The position numbers were made by a program, and so were the translations under genes. 64,000 nt of DNA from Chryseobacterium binzhouense (GTDB taxonomy: Bacteria > Bacteroidota > Bacteroidia > Flavobacteriales > Weeksellaceae): the NCBI RefSeq assembly GCF_007474545.1, contig NZ_VKOG01000008.1, positions 29,216 to 93,215 on the forward strand. The letters are read 5' to 3'. This document shows, piece after piece, positions 1 to 9,774 of this stretch; the first letter of the stretch is position 1, and each line of letters starts with the position of its first letter. The notes under the pieces are model-generated. The model was not told the DNA's origin and ran no database searches. It worked only from the letters and a program-made list of their open reading frames with translations.

Positions 1-1198
1 GAACTCCCATTCCTCCTTTTCTGATGATAGAACCAAGGCTTGCACCAATCATAAAAAATATGATGCAGGTGAAAGAGTAGGTGAGCATTCTTTGTTGATA
101 AAGAATTACCTTACTGAAGTATTTTTTGCTGGGATCTATCTCTTTATCTTTTGAATCCAAATTAGATTTTAATGTTTCCAGCCTGGAATATGCATTGCCG
201 ATTGCCTGAGTTTTTTTATCAGATTTTATGGTATCAATTTTATACTGCTGTTTAACAGGGGCTTTTGTTTTGTTTTTATCCATATAGGTGACAACAGAAT
301 TCACCTGATTCATCATCTCATTACTGATGTTTTCATTGATTCTTGCATTTTCCTTTTTGGTTTTATCAATGGTAGCAAACAGTTCGTTGAAGGTTTGAAA
401 ACGATAATCATCAGTGATTTGCTCTTTTTCAATGGCTTTATCAATCAGTTCACTGATATCAAAATGTGTAATAAGAGTGTCAAATTTTGTTCCCTGATCT
501 GGTTGTTTTAATCGTACATTTTCAGATTTGCCTGCATGAGAATCTTCGGTTACATATCCGTTGTACAAAATCAGCTGCATGTATTTTCTGTTTTTGGCAT
601 TGGCAAATTTGCCTTTTTCTGCAACGATAGTCTGCTGATTTTCGAAATTGCCTGCTTTTTTATGGATAAAAACACCTTCCAGATCCCTGCCTTCGTCGCC
701 TTTTATTTTATCAAATTTCACCATATAACCAGGAAGCTGATCAATGAACTGTCCCGGAGTAAAATTGAGAGCAGGCTTTGTCTGTGCAATATTATAGAGC
801 ATGTTTTTTGCCTTTCTCTGAAAATCAGGTATAATATTATTAGAAAAAATATAAAGAAGAATAGCAAGTACAATGGTTACTCCGAAGAGAGGCATCATGA
901 CTCTGGTAAGTGAAATTCCGGCAGCTTTCATGGCGACAAGCTCATATCTTTCTCCCAGTTCGCCAAAGGACATGATGCTTGCCAGAAGAATGGTAAGCGG
1001 TAACACCATACTTACAACATTTACTCCGAGATAAAAAAGGAGCTTCATAATCTGAAATGTAGTAAGACCTTTTCCCATAAACTGCCCCAGCTGAATCCAA
1101 ACAATATTCACAATAAAGATGAAAAACAGTACACTGAATATGAAAAAAAACGGACCAAAAAAGGTCTTGATGATGTATCGGTCTAATATTTTTAACAT
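1..1198 (-). CDS. LptF/LptG family permease, 3' end cut by window edge
   Basis: The start codon is at 1198 (protein begins MLKILDRYIIKTF) and the frame stays open to base 1, giving about 399 residues without a stop. Three hydrophobic segments lie near residues 12-35, 52-80 and 98-120. A soluble region follows to about residue 365, then a fourth segment ending in the GASLGSIIRKGGMG signature, which is typical just before the last membrane helices of YjgP/YjgQ permeases. LptF and LptG are the inner-membrane half of the ABC transporter that lifts lipopolysaccharide onto the Lpt bridge. The visible part is already longer than the E. coli proteins (about 360 aa) because the periplasmic part is large. 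It sits 67 nt downstream of a LolA-like gene and is probably co-transcribed with it. LptF and LptG cannot be told apart here. Confidence 0.88.
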   Translation of the reverse strand, partial: MLKILDRYIIKTFFGPFFFIFSVLFFIFIVNIVWIQLGQFMGKGLTTFQIMKLLFYLGVNVVSMVLPLTILLASIMSFGELGERYELVAMKAAGISLTRVMMPLFGVTIVLAILLYIFSNNIIPDFQRKAKNMLYNIAQTKPALNFTPGQFIDQLPGYMVKFDKIKGDEGRDLEGVFIHKKAGNFENQQTIVAEKGKFANAKNRKYMQLILYNGYVTEDSHAGKSENVRLKQPDQGTKFDTLITHFDISELIDKAIEKEQITDDYRFQTFNELFATIDKTKKENARINENISNEMMNQVNSVVTYMDKNKTKAPVKQQYKIDTIKSDKKTQAIGNAYSRLETLKSNLDSKDKEIDPSKKYFSKVILYQQRMLTYSFTCIIFFMIGASLGSIIRKGGMGV

Positions 1199-1265
1199 TC
1201 GCCAAAATTAATGAAAAAGCCACAAAGTTTTCTTTGTGACTTTAAATTTTAATATTTATTTAGAA

Positions 1266-1913
1266 CTATAATTCTGTAACGAGATAATTTTTGAATTTAT
1301 TTTTATCAAACACAAACATATTTGGGTCTAATTGCTGATTTTCTTTGTATTCTTTGATGGAAATAACAGAAATATCTTTGTTGGTTCCGAACTGTTCCAG
1401 CTTCAGCATCTGTTTTTTTGCAGCATCTACATAAAGGTAAATATGTTTAAGTCCGTTTGCTTTTACAGGGGTAAGTTTAATTAAATCTGCGTTTACGCCG
1501 TCAACAGTTTTCTTTCCGCTGTAGATTACGTTGTAATCTTTTCTGTAGGAAGTCAAATAATTGATAGGGGAAAACATAGCACTGTTCTCATTCGGTCTCG
1601 CAACCGTTACTTCTTTATCTTCCTCATTGATGTTATAAATCTTGCTGCCGTCAAAGATCTGCTCGGTTTCCATGATTTTCAGTTTGTATTTGTTACCTGC
1701 TGAATAATAGATTCCCGGTTCAGTCTTAGAAATCGTACCATTGGCTCCGCTTCCGAATGCAAATTTAAAATAAGAATTTTTCTTGGAATTGTAGTTTGCC
1801 GTAATATCGTCTAATATTTTTTTTGCTTTAGCGTCAATTTTTTGTGCCTGTGCAAATCCTGTACTTCCTACTATTAATGCTCCTAAAACTATCTTTGAAA
1901 TTATTTTTTTCAT
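1266..1913 (-). CDS. lolA: LolA-like outer-membrane lipoprotein carrier
   Basis: The 215-aa protein has a signal peptide (MKKIISKIVLGALIVGSTGFAQA, cleavage after about residue 23). The rest is a single LolA-like half-barrel: the KAKKILDDITANY start, several short beta-rich segments and a late IKEYKENQQLDPNMFVF segment typical of the Bacteroidota family. LolA proteins carry lipoproteins through the periplasm from LolCDE to the outer membrane. The gene lies between ftsK (54 nt upstream) and an LptF/G permease on the same strand, so an envelope-biogenesis transcription unit is likely. The assignment rests on overall fold and context; a related DUF4292-type protein remains possible. Confidence 0.75.
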   Translation of the reverse strand: MKKIISKIVLGALIVGSTGFAQAQKIDAKAKKILDDITANYNSKKNSYFKFAFGSGANGTISKTEPGIYYSAGNKYKLKIMETEQIFDGSKIYNINEEDKEVTVARPNENSAMFSPINYLTSYRKDYNVIYSGKKTVDGVNADLIKLTPVKANGLKHIYLYVDAAKKQMLKLEQFGTNKDISVISIKEYKENQQLDPNMFVFDKNKFKNYLVTEL

Positions 1914-1967
1914 TTTATTTTCTATATTTCTATTTTTTAGACTTTCACAAAAGCAATAAGTTAAATT

Positions 1968-4484
1968 TTAGCTTCGCAAATCTTCCAAAAACTGTTCCAA
2001 AGAATGAAGATCGCTAATGAGAACTTCTCTTGCTTTAGCTCCGTTGAATCCGCCTACAATACCACTTGCTTCCAGCTGATCCATAATTCTTCCGGCTCTG
2101 TTGTATCCCAGTTTCAGCTGTCTTTGAAGCATAGAAGTTGAACCTTGCTGAGTTGAAACAATAATTCTCGCAGCATCTTCAAACAAAGCGTCTTTTTCGT
2201 TAGGATCAAAAGCACCAACTGAGCTTGTAGCATCTTCAGAAACATATTCAGGCAGCAAAAATGCAGAAGCATAACCTTTTTGTTCACCAATAAATTCTGC
2301 CAGCCTTTCAACTTCCGGAGTATCTACAAAAGCACATTGCAATCTCAGAATTTCATTTCCATTGAAATAAAGCATATCTCCTTTACCGATCAGCTGATCA
2401 GCTCCCGGAGAATCTAAAATCGTTCTGGAATCTACACTCGAAATTACACGGAATGCAGCTCTTGCCGGGAAATTGGCTTTAATCATCCCTGTAATAACAT
2501 TCACCGATGGTCTTTGTGTAGCAACAATCAGGTGAATTCCTACCGCTCTTGCCAGCTGAGCTAATCTTGCAATCGGGAGTTCTACTTCTTTGCCTGCGGT
2601 CATAATTAAGTCTGCAAACTCATCCACCACCAAGACAATATACGGTAAATAGCGGTGTCCGTTTTCAGGATTCAATTTTCTTTCGCTAAACTTTTTATTG
2701 TATTCTTTTAAGTTTTTACAGAAAGCATTTTTAAGAAGGTCATAACGCTGATCCATCTCAATACAAAGCGAATTGAGGGTATTAATAACCTTATTGGTAT
2801 CGGTAATAATCGCTTCTTCAGCATCCGGAAGTTTGGCTAAATAATGTCTTTCAATTTTTGAATATAAAGAAAGTTCCACTTTTTTAGGATCTACCATCAC
2901 AAATTTCAGTTCGCTCGGATGTTTTTTATAAAGAAGTGAGGTCAAAATAGCATTAATTCCTACCGATTTTCCCTGTCCGGTTGCTCCTGCCATCAAAAGG
3001 TGAGGCATTTTTGACAAATCTGCCATAAAAACTTCATTAGAAATAGTTTTCCCGAACACAACGGGCAAATCCATATCCGTATTTTGAAATTTTTGAGAAG
3101 CAATTACTGATCTCATAGAAACCATCGTAGGATTTTTTCTCGGAACTTCAATGCCAATCGTTCCTTTTCCGGGCATTGGTGCGATAATTCTGATTCCCAG
3201 AGCAGAGAGATTTAATGCAATATCATCCTGAAGCTTTTTGATGGATGCTACTCTGATTCCTGCTTCCGGAACAATTTCGTATAAAGTGACAGTAGGTCCT
3301 ATCGTTGCTTTTATTTCGGCGATACCTACATTAAAGTTTTTAAGAAGACCTACAATTTTATTTTTGTTTTCTTCTAATTCTTCTTTATTGATTGAAATTT
3401 CTTCATTTCCATAATCTTTCAAAAGATCTAAAGTCGGCATCTGGAATTTGGCAAGATCCAATCTGTGATCATATAAACCGTGTTTTTGTACCAATTCTTG
3501 AGACTGCCTGTCAGAATCCTCAATGATATCAACTATTGGCGCTACTTCCACATTAAATTTTATATCTTCAACCGGCTCAGAAAAATTGGATGAAATATCA
3601 AAAGCATCTTCAGGCTTTACGGCAGGAATAAGGTTTTTTGTTTCAACACTCAGGTTTAGAGAAGTTTCAGTTATTTTTTCTTCATCAAACGATGTCTGAT
3701 TGGGAGTTACAATAGTTTCAGCATTTGATACCGGCTTAGATTCCTTAAATGGAGATTCCTTTTTAGGTTTTTGAACCTTAATTTCAGATTCGTCAGTTAC
3801 TGTAATATTGGGAGAATCGGTATTGTTGATTTCTTCTTCCAGTTCCTGATCTGCTTCAAAGCTTTCATCAGAATTGGGCATCATAGATTTTACCCTTCCG
3901 ATAGTATTTTCGTTGATGGTATTAAGCTTTGCCTTTACTGAGCTGGGACGAAGATTAAATTCAAGAATAAAATAAAGTGCAATACTTACGACTAAAACTA
4001 CCCAAAGACCTACAGTTCCGATGATTGCAGAAAGAGAATCCATAATCTGATAACCGTAAACTCCGCTTAGAACTCCCTGTCCTTTGGTAATGGCTCCAAA
4101 AAGAATAGGAAGCCAGCAGATGAAAAACAGAGAATGACCAAAAGTCATCCATGGTTTAAAAATTTTCTTTTTCAGGATCATGGTTCCGAAAACCACAAAG
4201 AGAAATGCGACAATAAATGAAGCCACCCCAATACTTTCAAAAATAAAAAGGTTACCCAGCCAGTCACCCAGTTTTCCGAAAATGTTTGATGACTGTATGC
4301 TCTTGTCCAGCATAGTTCCTGCCTGACTCTGATCTGCTTTCCAGTTCATCAGATAAGAGATAAATGACAATGTAAGAACACCGGCAAAAACGATAAACAT
4401 TAAGCCGAAAAATATGCGGGGTTTTGATAAAATTTTACCTGCTTCAGGTGTCTGAGATGGTTGTTTGGGTAATTTCTTTTCCAT
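1968..4484 (-). CDS. ftsK: DNA translocase FtsK/SpoIIIE
   Basis: This 838-aa protein is a hexameric ATP-driven pump that moves the chromosome termini through the division septum and activates XerCD at dif. Four membrane segments lie in the first ~180 residues, followed by a low-complexity acidic linker (about 200-330). The motor domain has Walker A GATGQGKSVG near residue 499 and Walker B IVLVVDEFADL near 619. The C-terminal 70 residues (ARIIVSTQQGSTSMLQRQLK onward) form the winged-helix gamma domain that reads KOPS-like polar sequences. The linker is much shorter than in E. coli FtsK (1329 aa), as usual in Bacteroidota. It is the first gene of the ftsK-lolA-lptF unit and is divergent from the cytochrome c maturation gene. 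Confidence 0.97.
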   Translation of the reverse strand: MEKKLPKQPSQTPEAGKILSKPRIFFGLMFIVFAGVLTLSFISYLMNWKADQSQAGTMLDKSIQSSNIFGKLGDWLGNLFIFESIGVASFIVAFLFVVFGTMILKKKIFKPWMTFGHSLFFICWLPILFGAITKGQGVLSGVYGYQIMDSLSAIIGTVGLWVVLVVSIALYFILEFNLRPSSVKAKLNTINENTIGRVKSMMPNSDESFEADQELEEEINNTDSPNITVTDESEIKVQKPKKESPFKESKPVSNAETIVTPNQTSFDEEKITETSLNLSVETKNLIPAVKPEDAFDISSNFSEPVEDIKFNVEVAPIVDIIEDSDRQSQELVQKHGLYDHRLDLAKFQMPTLDLLKDYGNEEISINKEELEENKNKIVGLLKNFNVGIAEIKATIGPTVTLYEIVPEAGIRVASIKKLQDDIALNLSALGIRIIAPMPGKGTIGIEVPRKNPTMVSMRSVIASQKFQNTDMDLPVVFGKTISNEVFMADLSKMPHLLMAGATGQGKSVGINAILTSLLYKKHPSELKFVMVDPKKVELSLYSKIERHYLAKLPDAEEAIITDTNKVINTLNSLCIEMDQRYDLLKNAFCKNLKEYNKKFSERKLNPENGHRYLPYIVLVVDEFADLIMTAGKEVELPIARLAQLARAVGIHLIVATQRPSVNVITGMIKANFPARAAFRVISSVDSRTILDSPGADQLIGKGDMLYFNGNEILRLQCAFVDTPEVERLAEFIGEQKGYASAFLLPEYVSEDATSSVGAFDPNEKDALFEDAARIIVSTQQGSTSMLQRQLKLGYNRAGRIMDQLEASGIVGGFNGAKAREVLISDLHSLEQFLEDLRS

Positions 4485-4678
4485 AATTTAAGTGTGGCAA
4501 ATTTAATGTTTTTTTTAGATTTTAGTAATCTTTTAGAAGAAAAGAGCTTTGTTTTTTGTATTCGTATTTTATAGCTGAAAACCTGACTGATAATTAAGAT
4601 TAAAATATTTTTAAATTTGTTATTTTGAATGATTCAAAATAAGCAAAAACCTTTCTGGAATGATAAAAAACAGCTTTT

Positions 4679-4713
4679 TTTGCCGTCCTTTCGGTTTATC
4701 ATCCTTATTTTTG
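4679..4713 (+). promoter_or_regulatory. Candidate promoter of ccsBA
   Basis: A TATTTTTG box (4706-4713) fits the Bacteroidota -7 consensus TAnnTTTG, with a TTTG at 4679-4682 upstream. The 23-nt spacing is longer than the usual 19-21, so this is tentative. The start codon is 22 nt downstream of the -7 box. The 250-bp gap to ftsK must also hold the divergent ftsK promoter, which was not identified. Confidence 0.35.
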
Positions 4714-4734
4714 CATGTCAAGTAATATAAAATC

Positions 4735-7700
4735 ATGAAGAAGCTGCAGGATATACTTATTTCCACCAGAACAATGGCTGTTCTACTGCTCGTTTATGCA
4801 TTTGCCATGGCTTATGCAACTTTTTTAGAAAACGATTATGGTACACCTACCGCAAAGGCATTAATCTATGAAGCCAAATGGTTTGAGCTGATTATGCTTC
4901 TGCTTATCCTCAATTTCGTAGGAAATATAGGAAGATACAGACTTTGGAGAAGAGAAAAATGGCCTGTCTTGGTTTTTCACCTTTCTTTCATTTTTATTTT
5001 TATCGGGGGAGCTATTACAAGATATATCAGCTTTGAAGGACAAATGAGCATCAGAGAAGGGCAGACTTCCAACGAAATTGTAACGGATAAGCATTTTTTT
5101 AAAATTAAAATTGAAGAAAACGGTGAGACTCTTGATTATCAGGATGTACCATATCTGATGTCTCCGCTGCATAAAGATTTTAAGGCAACGTATGATTTTA
5201 AAGGAAAAAAAATCAAAGTAGTAACGCTTGATTATGTTCAGAGAAAAAAAGACAGTCTGGTTGCAGATCCTAATGGTGCAGAATATCTTCATTTAGTATC
5301 TACTGCAGAAACAGGAAGGCAGAATATTTACATTAAATCCGGAGAGACAAAATCAATCAATGGGACTTTGGTTACTTTCAACAGAGCTATTGACGGTGCA
5401 GTAGAATTTAAACAGGAAAACGGACAGATTTTAATTAAAACTCCTGTAGATGCTGCTTATATGACCATGGCAACGCAGGCAACCGGAAATACTGCCAAAG
5501 ATCAGTATCAGCCTTTGGCTTTGAGAAGCTTATACACAATTAACGAATTAAAGCTGGTAGTTCCTGAAGGTTTAAGAAAAGGAAAACTGATGGCTTTTGA
5601 AGGTGATAAAAAGAAAGATCAGAATGTTCCTGATGCAATGACGATAGAAATTGAAGGTCCGAAAACCAAACAAACTGTTGAGCTTTCTGTAGAAAGAGGA
5701 AATCCAAATGCATACAAGCAGATTGCAATGGATGGGTTGAATATTATGGTTGGTTTTGGTCCTAAAATTTACAACACTCCTTTTGCGTTGAAGCTGGACG
5801 ATTTCGTAATGGAAACTTATCCCGGAAGTTCTTCTCCGAGTGCTTATGAAAGCCATGTGAAAATTATCGACGAAGGAAAGCAGATTCCATATAATATTTA
5901 TATGAATAATGTTTTGAATTATAAAGGTTACCGTTTCTTTCAGGCAAGTTATACGCCGGACAGAATGGGAACTTTACTCTCTGTAAATCATGATTATTGG
6001 GGAACTCTGATTTCTTATATTGGATATGCATTTTTATTCGGAGGAATGTTTGTAATGTTTTTCTGGAAAGGAACACATTTCTGGAAGCTTAATAAAATGC
6101 TGAAAGACATTAACAAGAAAAGAACAGCGATGGTTCTTCTGCTTTTATTAAGTCTGAATTTCAATGCACAAAAAATTGAAACACACGGAACATCCGACGG
6201 AAGCAGAGAACATGTTCATACAGAAGGAGATGGTCATAATCATGCTCCTGCTCCTGAAAAAGTTGCATCGGAAAGCAGACCGCAACAAAATTCTGTAGCC
6301 GCTCCGCTTTCAAAAATGAGAATTATTTCGCCGGACGAGATTATAGCGAAAAATAAAATCAGCAGAGAACATGCGGATAAATTTGGTTATCTTTTAGTGC
6401 AGAATTATGAAGGCAGAATAGTTCCTATTAACACACAGGCTTTAGATGTTTTAAGAAAATTATATAAAAAAGATAAGTTTAAAGGAAGTGACGGAAATTA
6501 TTTGACAGCTGAACAATGGTTTCTGTCAATCAATACAGATACTCCGAGCTGGACGATGGTTCCCTTAATTAAAGTAGATGCAAAAGGAGGTAAGGAACTT
6601 TTGAGAAAAACAAAAGCCAATGAAGATGGTTATACTACTTTAATGAGTCTTTTTCCTGCAGATGCCAACGGAAATCTTACCTATATTTTGGATGAAGACT
6701 ACAATACAGCGTTTCGCAAAAAACCTGCAGAGCAGTCAGAATATGACAAACAGGTGATCAAACTCAACGAAAGAGTACAAATTTTTAATGAATTTTTCAG
6801 TGGTCAGTTTTTAAGAATTGTTCCTGTGAAAAATGATCCAAACCATACTTGGCATTCGTGGCTTGATCAAAAAATGGAACCTGATATGGAATCCCAGAAA
6901 GTGATGGGACCTTATTTTGCAGAGGCACTTCAGGCACAGAATACAGGAAATTGGGCAAAAGCTGATATTGAACTAAAAAAACTTTCTGATTTTCAGCAAA
7001 AATGGGGAAAAGCAGTTGTACCGTCTCAGTCGAAAGTTGATCTGGAAGTTTTTATGAATAAAGCTGACATCAACTTTAAGCTTTTAATTTTTTATACGAT
7101 CATTGGCGGTTTGCTTTTTATTTTAGGTTTTGTAGAATTATTCAAGCCTAATAAAATTTTAAACAGAATTATCAAGGCGATTATTTATATTGGAGTTGTA
7201 GGCTATATCTGTCATTTCTTCGGATTAGTAGGAAGATGGTATATTTCAGGTCATGCTCCTTGGAGTAATGGTTACGAAGCTATCATATTTATTTCTTGGG
7301 TTGGTATTTCTGCCGGATTGATGTTCTATTTTGGATTCGGAAAGAGTTCAGGAGTACAATTGCCAAACCGTACGTTAGCAACAACAATTAGATTTTTCGG
7401 GAATGATAATCATTCCAACGCCTTAATTCCTGCAGCCGGTTTTATGGTGGCTGTTATTATGATGGGATTTGCTCATGGAGGTTCTGCTCTTGATCCGCAA
7501 ATTACCCCACTGGTTCCGGTTCTTAAATCGTATTGGCTGATTGTACACGTTGCCATTATTGTATCTAGTTATGGTTTCTTTGCGCTGTCGATGATTATAG
7601 CCGTGATTTCATTGATATTCTATATCATTACAGATAAAAAGCAATTCAAACTGCACAATGATTCTACTCTGAAAGAATTGGCAATTGTTTCTGAAATGTC

Positions 7701-8079
7701 TTTAACAATTGGTCTGTTTGCATTAACTGTCGGAAACTTTTTAGGCGGAATCTGGGCAAACGAATCCTGGGGAAGATATTGGAGCTGGGATCCGAAAGAA
7801 ACATGGGCATTTATCTCGATCATGGTGTACGCATTTGTTTTACACATGAGATTGGTTCCTGGATTAAGAAGCAGATGGGCATTTCACGTAGCGACAATGT
7901 TTGCATTCTGCTCAATGGTAATGACATATTTTGGGGTGAATTATTACTTAAGCGGACTCCATTCTTACGCAGCAGGAGATCCTGTTCCGATTCCTGTTTG
8001 GGTTTATATTGGTTTGGCAATAATGCTTACATTATCTATTGTCTCTTACGTTAAGTTTGTTTCTTTAAAGAAAAAATAA
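4735..8079 (+). CDS. ccsA: Fused ResB-CcsA (CcsBA) cytochrome c biogenesis protein
   Basis: This 1114-aa system II cytochrome c synthetase exports heme and attaches it to CXXCH motifs of apocytochromes. The N-terminal ResB/Ccs1 part has TM segments near residues 14-30, 45-65 and 80-100, a long periplasmic domain to about 420, then another TM. The C-terminal CcsA/ResC part (about 790-1114) contains the tryptophan-rich heme motif WGRYWSWDPKETW near 1010, and conserved histidines in YICHFFG, GHAPWSNGYE and MGFAHGGS. Between the halves, residues 463-480 look like an internal signal or TM (MVLLLLLSLNFNAQ). A His-rich stretch (HGTSDGSREHVHTEGDGHNH) follows directly, and then a periplasmic domain with a PSWTMVPLIK segment. 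It stands alone between divergent ftsK and a terminator. Such fusions are normal in Bacteroidota and epsilonproteobacteria. Confidence 0.96.
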   Translation: MKKLQDILISTRTMAVLLLVYAFAMAYATFLENDYGTPTAKALIYEAKWFELIMLLLILNFVGNIGRYRLWRREKWPVLVFHLSFIFIFIGGAITRYISFEGQMSIREGQTSNEIVTDKHFFKIKIEENGETLDYQDVPYLMSPLHKDFKATYDFKGKKIKVVTLDYVQRKKDSLVADPNGAEYLHLVSTAETGRQNIYIKSGETKSINGTLVTFNRAIDGAVEFKQENGQILIKTPVDAAYMTMATQATGNTAKDQYQPLALRSLYTINELKLVVPEGLRKGKLMAFEGDKKKDQNVPDAMTIEIEGPKTKQTVELSVERGNPNAYKQIAMDGLNIMVGFGPKIYNTPFALKLDDFVMETYPGSSSPSAYESHVKIIDEGKQIPYNIYMNNVLNYKGYRFFQASYTPDRMGTLLSVNHDYWGTLISYIGYAFLFGGMFVMFFWKGTHFWKLNKMLKDINKKRTAMVLLLLLSLNFNAQKIETHGTSDGSREHVHTEGDGHNHAPAPEKVASESRPQQNSVAAPLSKMRIISPDEIIAKNKISREHADKFGYLLVQNYEGRIVPINTQALDVLRKLYKKDKFKGSDGNYLTAEQWFLSINTDTPSWTMVPLIKVDAKGGKELLRKTKANEDGYTTLMSLFPADANGNLTYILDEDYNTAFRKKPAEQSEYDKQVIKLNERVQIFNEFFSGQFLRIVPVKNDPNHTWHSWLDQKMEPDMESQKVMGPYFAEALQAQNTGNWAKADIELKKLSDFQQKWGKAVVPSQSKVDLEVFMNKADINFKLLIFYTIIGGLLFILGFVELFKPNKILNRIIKAIIYIGVVGYICHFFGLVGRWYISGHAPWSNGYEAIIFISWVGISAGLMFYFGFGKSSGVQLPNRTLATTIRFFGNDNHSNALIPAAGFMVAVIMMGFAHGGSALDPQITPLVPVLKSYWLIVHVAIIVSSYGFFALSMIIAVISLIFYIITDKKQFKLHNDSTLKELAIVSEMSLTIGLFALTVGNFLGGIWANESWGRYWSWDPKETWAFISIMVYAFVLHMRLVPGLRSRWAFHVATMFAFCSMVMTYFGVNYYLSGLHSYAAGDPVPIPVWVYIGLAIMLTLSIVSYVKFVSLKKK

Positions 8080-8100
8080 ATTTAGTTGTATTATAAATAA

Positions 8101-8131
8101 AATCCCGAAAGTAATTTTTCGGGATTTTTTA
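8101..8131 (+). terminator. Rho-independent terminator after ccsBA
   Basis: AATCCCGAAA (8101-8110) pairs with TTTCGGGATT (8117-8126) around a short T-rich loop and is followed by a run of T. It lies 21 nt after the stop codon of ccsBA. Confidence 0.9.
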
Positions 8132-8221
8132 TTTCAAAAAAATAAATTTAAAACCAAAATTTATATCTGTTTTTTACATATCTTTATGATATCAAAATAA
8201 TATCAATTTAAAATTAACACT

Positions 8222-9100
8222 ATGGAAAAAGTTTTAAAACCTATGTCTGGCTATTTGGCACTTATTATCAGTCTGCTTTTGCTGGCTTTTTGTATTTATC
8301 TGTTCGTTCTCGGGGTAGATGATAGGGTAGACAATAATGTTACTTATCTTATTATTTCGTTTGTGTGTTTTGCTGTTACATTGTTTTTCATGAAAGGCTT
8401 GATGATTATTCAGCCTAATCACTCAAGAGTATTGAATTTTTTCGGAAAATATGTAGGAACAGTGAAAGAAAATGGTTTGTTTTTCATCAACCCATTATAC
8501 TCTTCACAAAAAATGTCTCTCCGTTCTGAAAATTTGCAGGGACAGACGCTTAAGGTAAACGATAAAATGGGAAATCCTATCGAAATTGCTGTTGTTATGG
8601 TCTGGAAAGTTGGAGACACTTACAAAGCTGCTTTTGATGTTGAAAGGTATACAGATTTTGTAAAAATGCAGAGCGAAGCAGCAGTTCGTCATTTGGCAAT
8701 GAGTTTTCCTTATGACAATTTGGAAGACGATCATGCGCCGATAACTTTAAGAGAAGGTGGCGATAAAATCAATTCGATTCTTGAGCAGGAACTTACCGAC
8801 AGATTATCCAAAGCGGGTATCATCATCCAGGAAGCCAGAATTTCACATTTGGCTTATGCATCCGAAATTGCAGGAGCAATGCTTCAGAGACAGCAGGCAA
8901 CAGCAATTGTGGCAGCCAGAACTAAAATTGTAGAAGGAGCTGTAGGAATGGTAGATTTAGCTTTAAAGAAACTCTCGGAAGAAAATATTGTAGAACTGGA
9001 TGATGAAAGAAAAGCAGCAATGGTAAGCAATCTTATGGTAGTTCTATGCGGTGAAAAAGCAGCAACTCCAATTTTAAACGCTGGAACATTATATAATTAA
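8222..9100 (+). CDS. SPFH/Band 7 domain membrane protein
   Basis: The 292-aa protein has two N-terminal hydrophobic segments (about residues 10-32 and 40-60) followed by an SPFH/prohibitin domain (about 62-235: IIQPNHSRVLNFFGKYVGTVKENGLFF, then VVMVWKVGDTYKAAFDV). A helical tail contains the IAGAMLQRQQATAIVAARTKIVEGAV signature of this family. SPFH proteins form large membrane-bound oligomeric cages or rafts and often partner with proteases. The specific role of this subfamily is not known. A small Arc-like gene lies 162 nt downstream, a pairing I recall from related flavobacterial genomes. Confidence 0.9.
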   Translation: MEKVLKPMSGYLALIISLLLLAFCIYLFVLGVDDRVDNNVTYLIISFVCFAVTLFFMKGLMIIQPNHSRVLNFFGKYVGTVKENGLFFINPLYSSQKMSLRSENLQGQTLKVNDKMGNPIEIAVVMVWKVGDTYKAAFDVERYTDFVKMQSEAAVRHLAMSFPYDNLEDDHAPITLREGGDKINSILEQELTDRLSKAGIIIQEARISHLAYASEIAGAMLQRQQATAIVAARTKIVEGAVGMVDLALKKLSEENIVELDDERKAAMVSNLMVVLCGEKAATPILNAGTLYN

Positions 9101-9262
9101 GTAATTTTGAGGCTAAGAATTAATAACAAGCATAGGTCTTTGAGTGAAATTGAAGATTCTATGTAATCAAACGCCTTTTCAAACTTAAAAACAGACAGAT
9201 TATAAAAAATCTTTGCGCCTTTGGGTTAAAAACAAAAAGCAATAAGAAAAACCAAGCAATAA

Positions 9263-9451
9263 ATGAAATCAGAAAAAGCCCAAAATTCGTCAGAACATAA
9301 AACAAAAAAATCCTTTGTGATAAGAATTGACGAATCTACCTATAAGCTTCTGGAAAAATGGGCGAATGACGAATTCAGGAGTGTAAACGGTCAGATTGAA
9401 TTTCTACTAAATCAGAATCTGATCAATTCAGGAAGAAAGAAAAAAGAATAA
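9263..9451 (+). CDS. Small Arc/MetJ-type ribbon-helix-helix protein
   Basis: This 62-aa protein has a basic, disordered N-terminus followed by KKSFVIRIDESTYKLLEKWANDEFRSVNGQIEFLLNQNLI. That is the beta strand plus two helices expected of an Arc-family DNA-binding fold, which works as a dimer. The Arc-like FVIRIDE strand and the VNGQIEFLL helix are the best-conserved parts. It follows the SPFH gene and ends just before a strong terminator, so the two may be co-transcribed. The target is unknown; autoregulation of the SPFH unit is a reasonable guess only. Confidence 0.8.
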   Translation: MKSEKAQNSSEHKTKKSFVIRIDESTYKLLEKWANDEFRSVNGQIEFLLNQNLINSGRKKKE

Positions 9452-9471
9452 ATAGAATTAAATATTAGTAC

Positions 9472-9497
9472 AGCAGAGATTTTTCTCTGCTTTTTTT
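9472..9497 (+). terminator. Rho-independent terminator
   Basis: AGCAGAGA (9472-9479) and TCTCTGCT (9484-9491) form a short-loop hairpin followed by seven T. It closes the SPFH/Arc unit and overlaps the stop codon of the convergent 49-aa gene. Confidence 0.9.
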
Positions 9498-9645
9498 AAT
9501 CCAGACAGCTTTTGAGGCTATCGGCTCCAAAATAAAAAATTACCAGCCAGACCAAACCTTTTATGGTGAAAAATGCCAATCCTGCCCATCCGACACGCTT
9601 AAACCACTTTTTAAATTTGGATTCTTTTTCCTGTGAATTTTCCAT
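9496..9645 (-). CDS. Small membrane protein, 49 aa, unknown function
   Basis: I start this at MENSQEKESKFKKWFKRVGW (9645), not at the upstream ATG at 9678, because the extra 11 residues are untypical. A charged, basic amphipathic N-terminus (KFKKWFKRVG) is followed by one hydrophobic helix (WAGLAFFTIKGLVWLVIFYFGA) and a short tail with one Cys. Similar tiny K/W-rich single-pass proteins recur in flavobacteria, as far as I remember. No function can be assigned. It is convergent with the Arc-like gene. Confidence 0.7.
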   Translation of the reverse strand: MENSQEKESKFKKWFKRVGWAGLAFFTIKGLVWLVIFYFGADSLKSCLD

Positions 9646-9774
9646 TTTTAAATTTTTTACTCTTACAAAGATAACCATGTTTATAATTAGTCCAAATAAA
9701 ATAAGCCTGAAAATTAAAATTTTTCTGTTGGATAATATTTTTTTATCTTAGGCGAAACGAAAAGTTAAAATTGT

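Noticed and set aside
536-1223. ORFs at 536-913 (+) and 942-1223 (-)
   Set aside because: Both lie inside the partial LptF/G frame and are shadows; the permease frame encodes clear TM helices and the GASLGSIIRKGG motif.
4861-8054. Several ORFs of 62-143 aa in both directions inside ccsBA
   Set aside because: All are alternative-frame shadows of the 1114-aa protein, with no start context or known domain.
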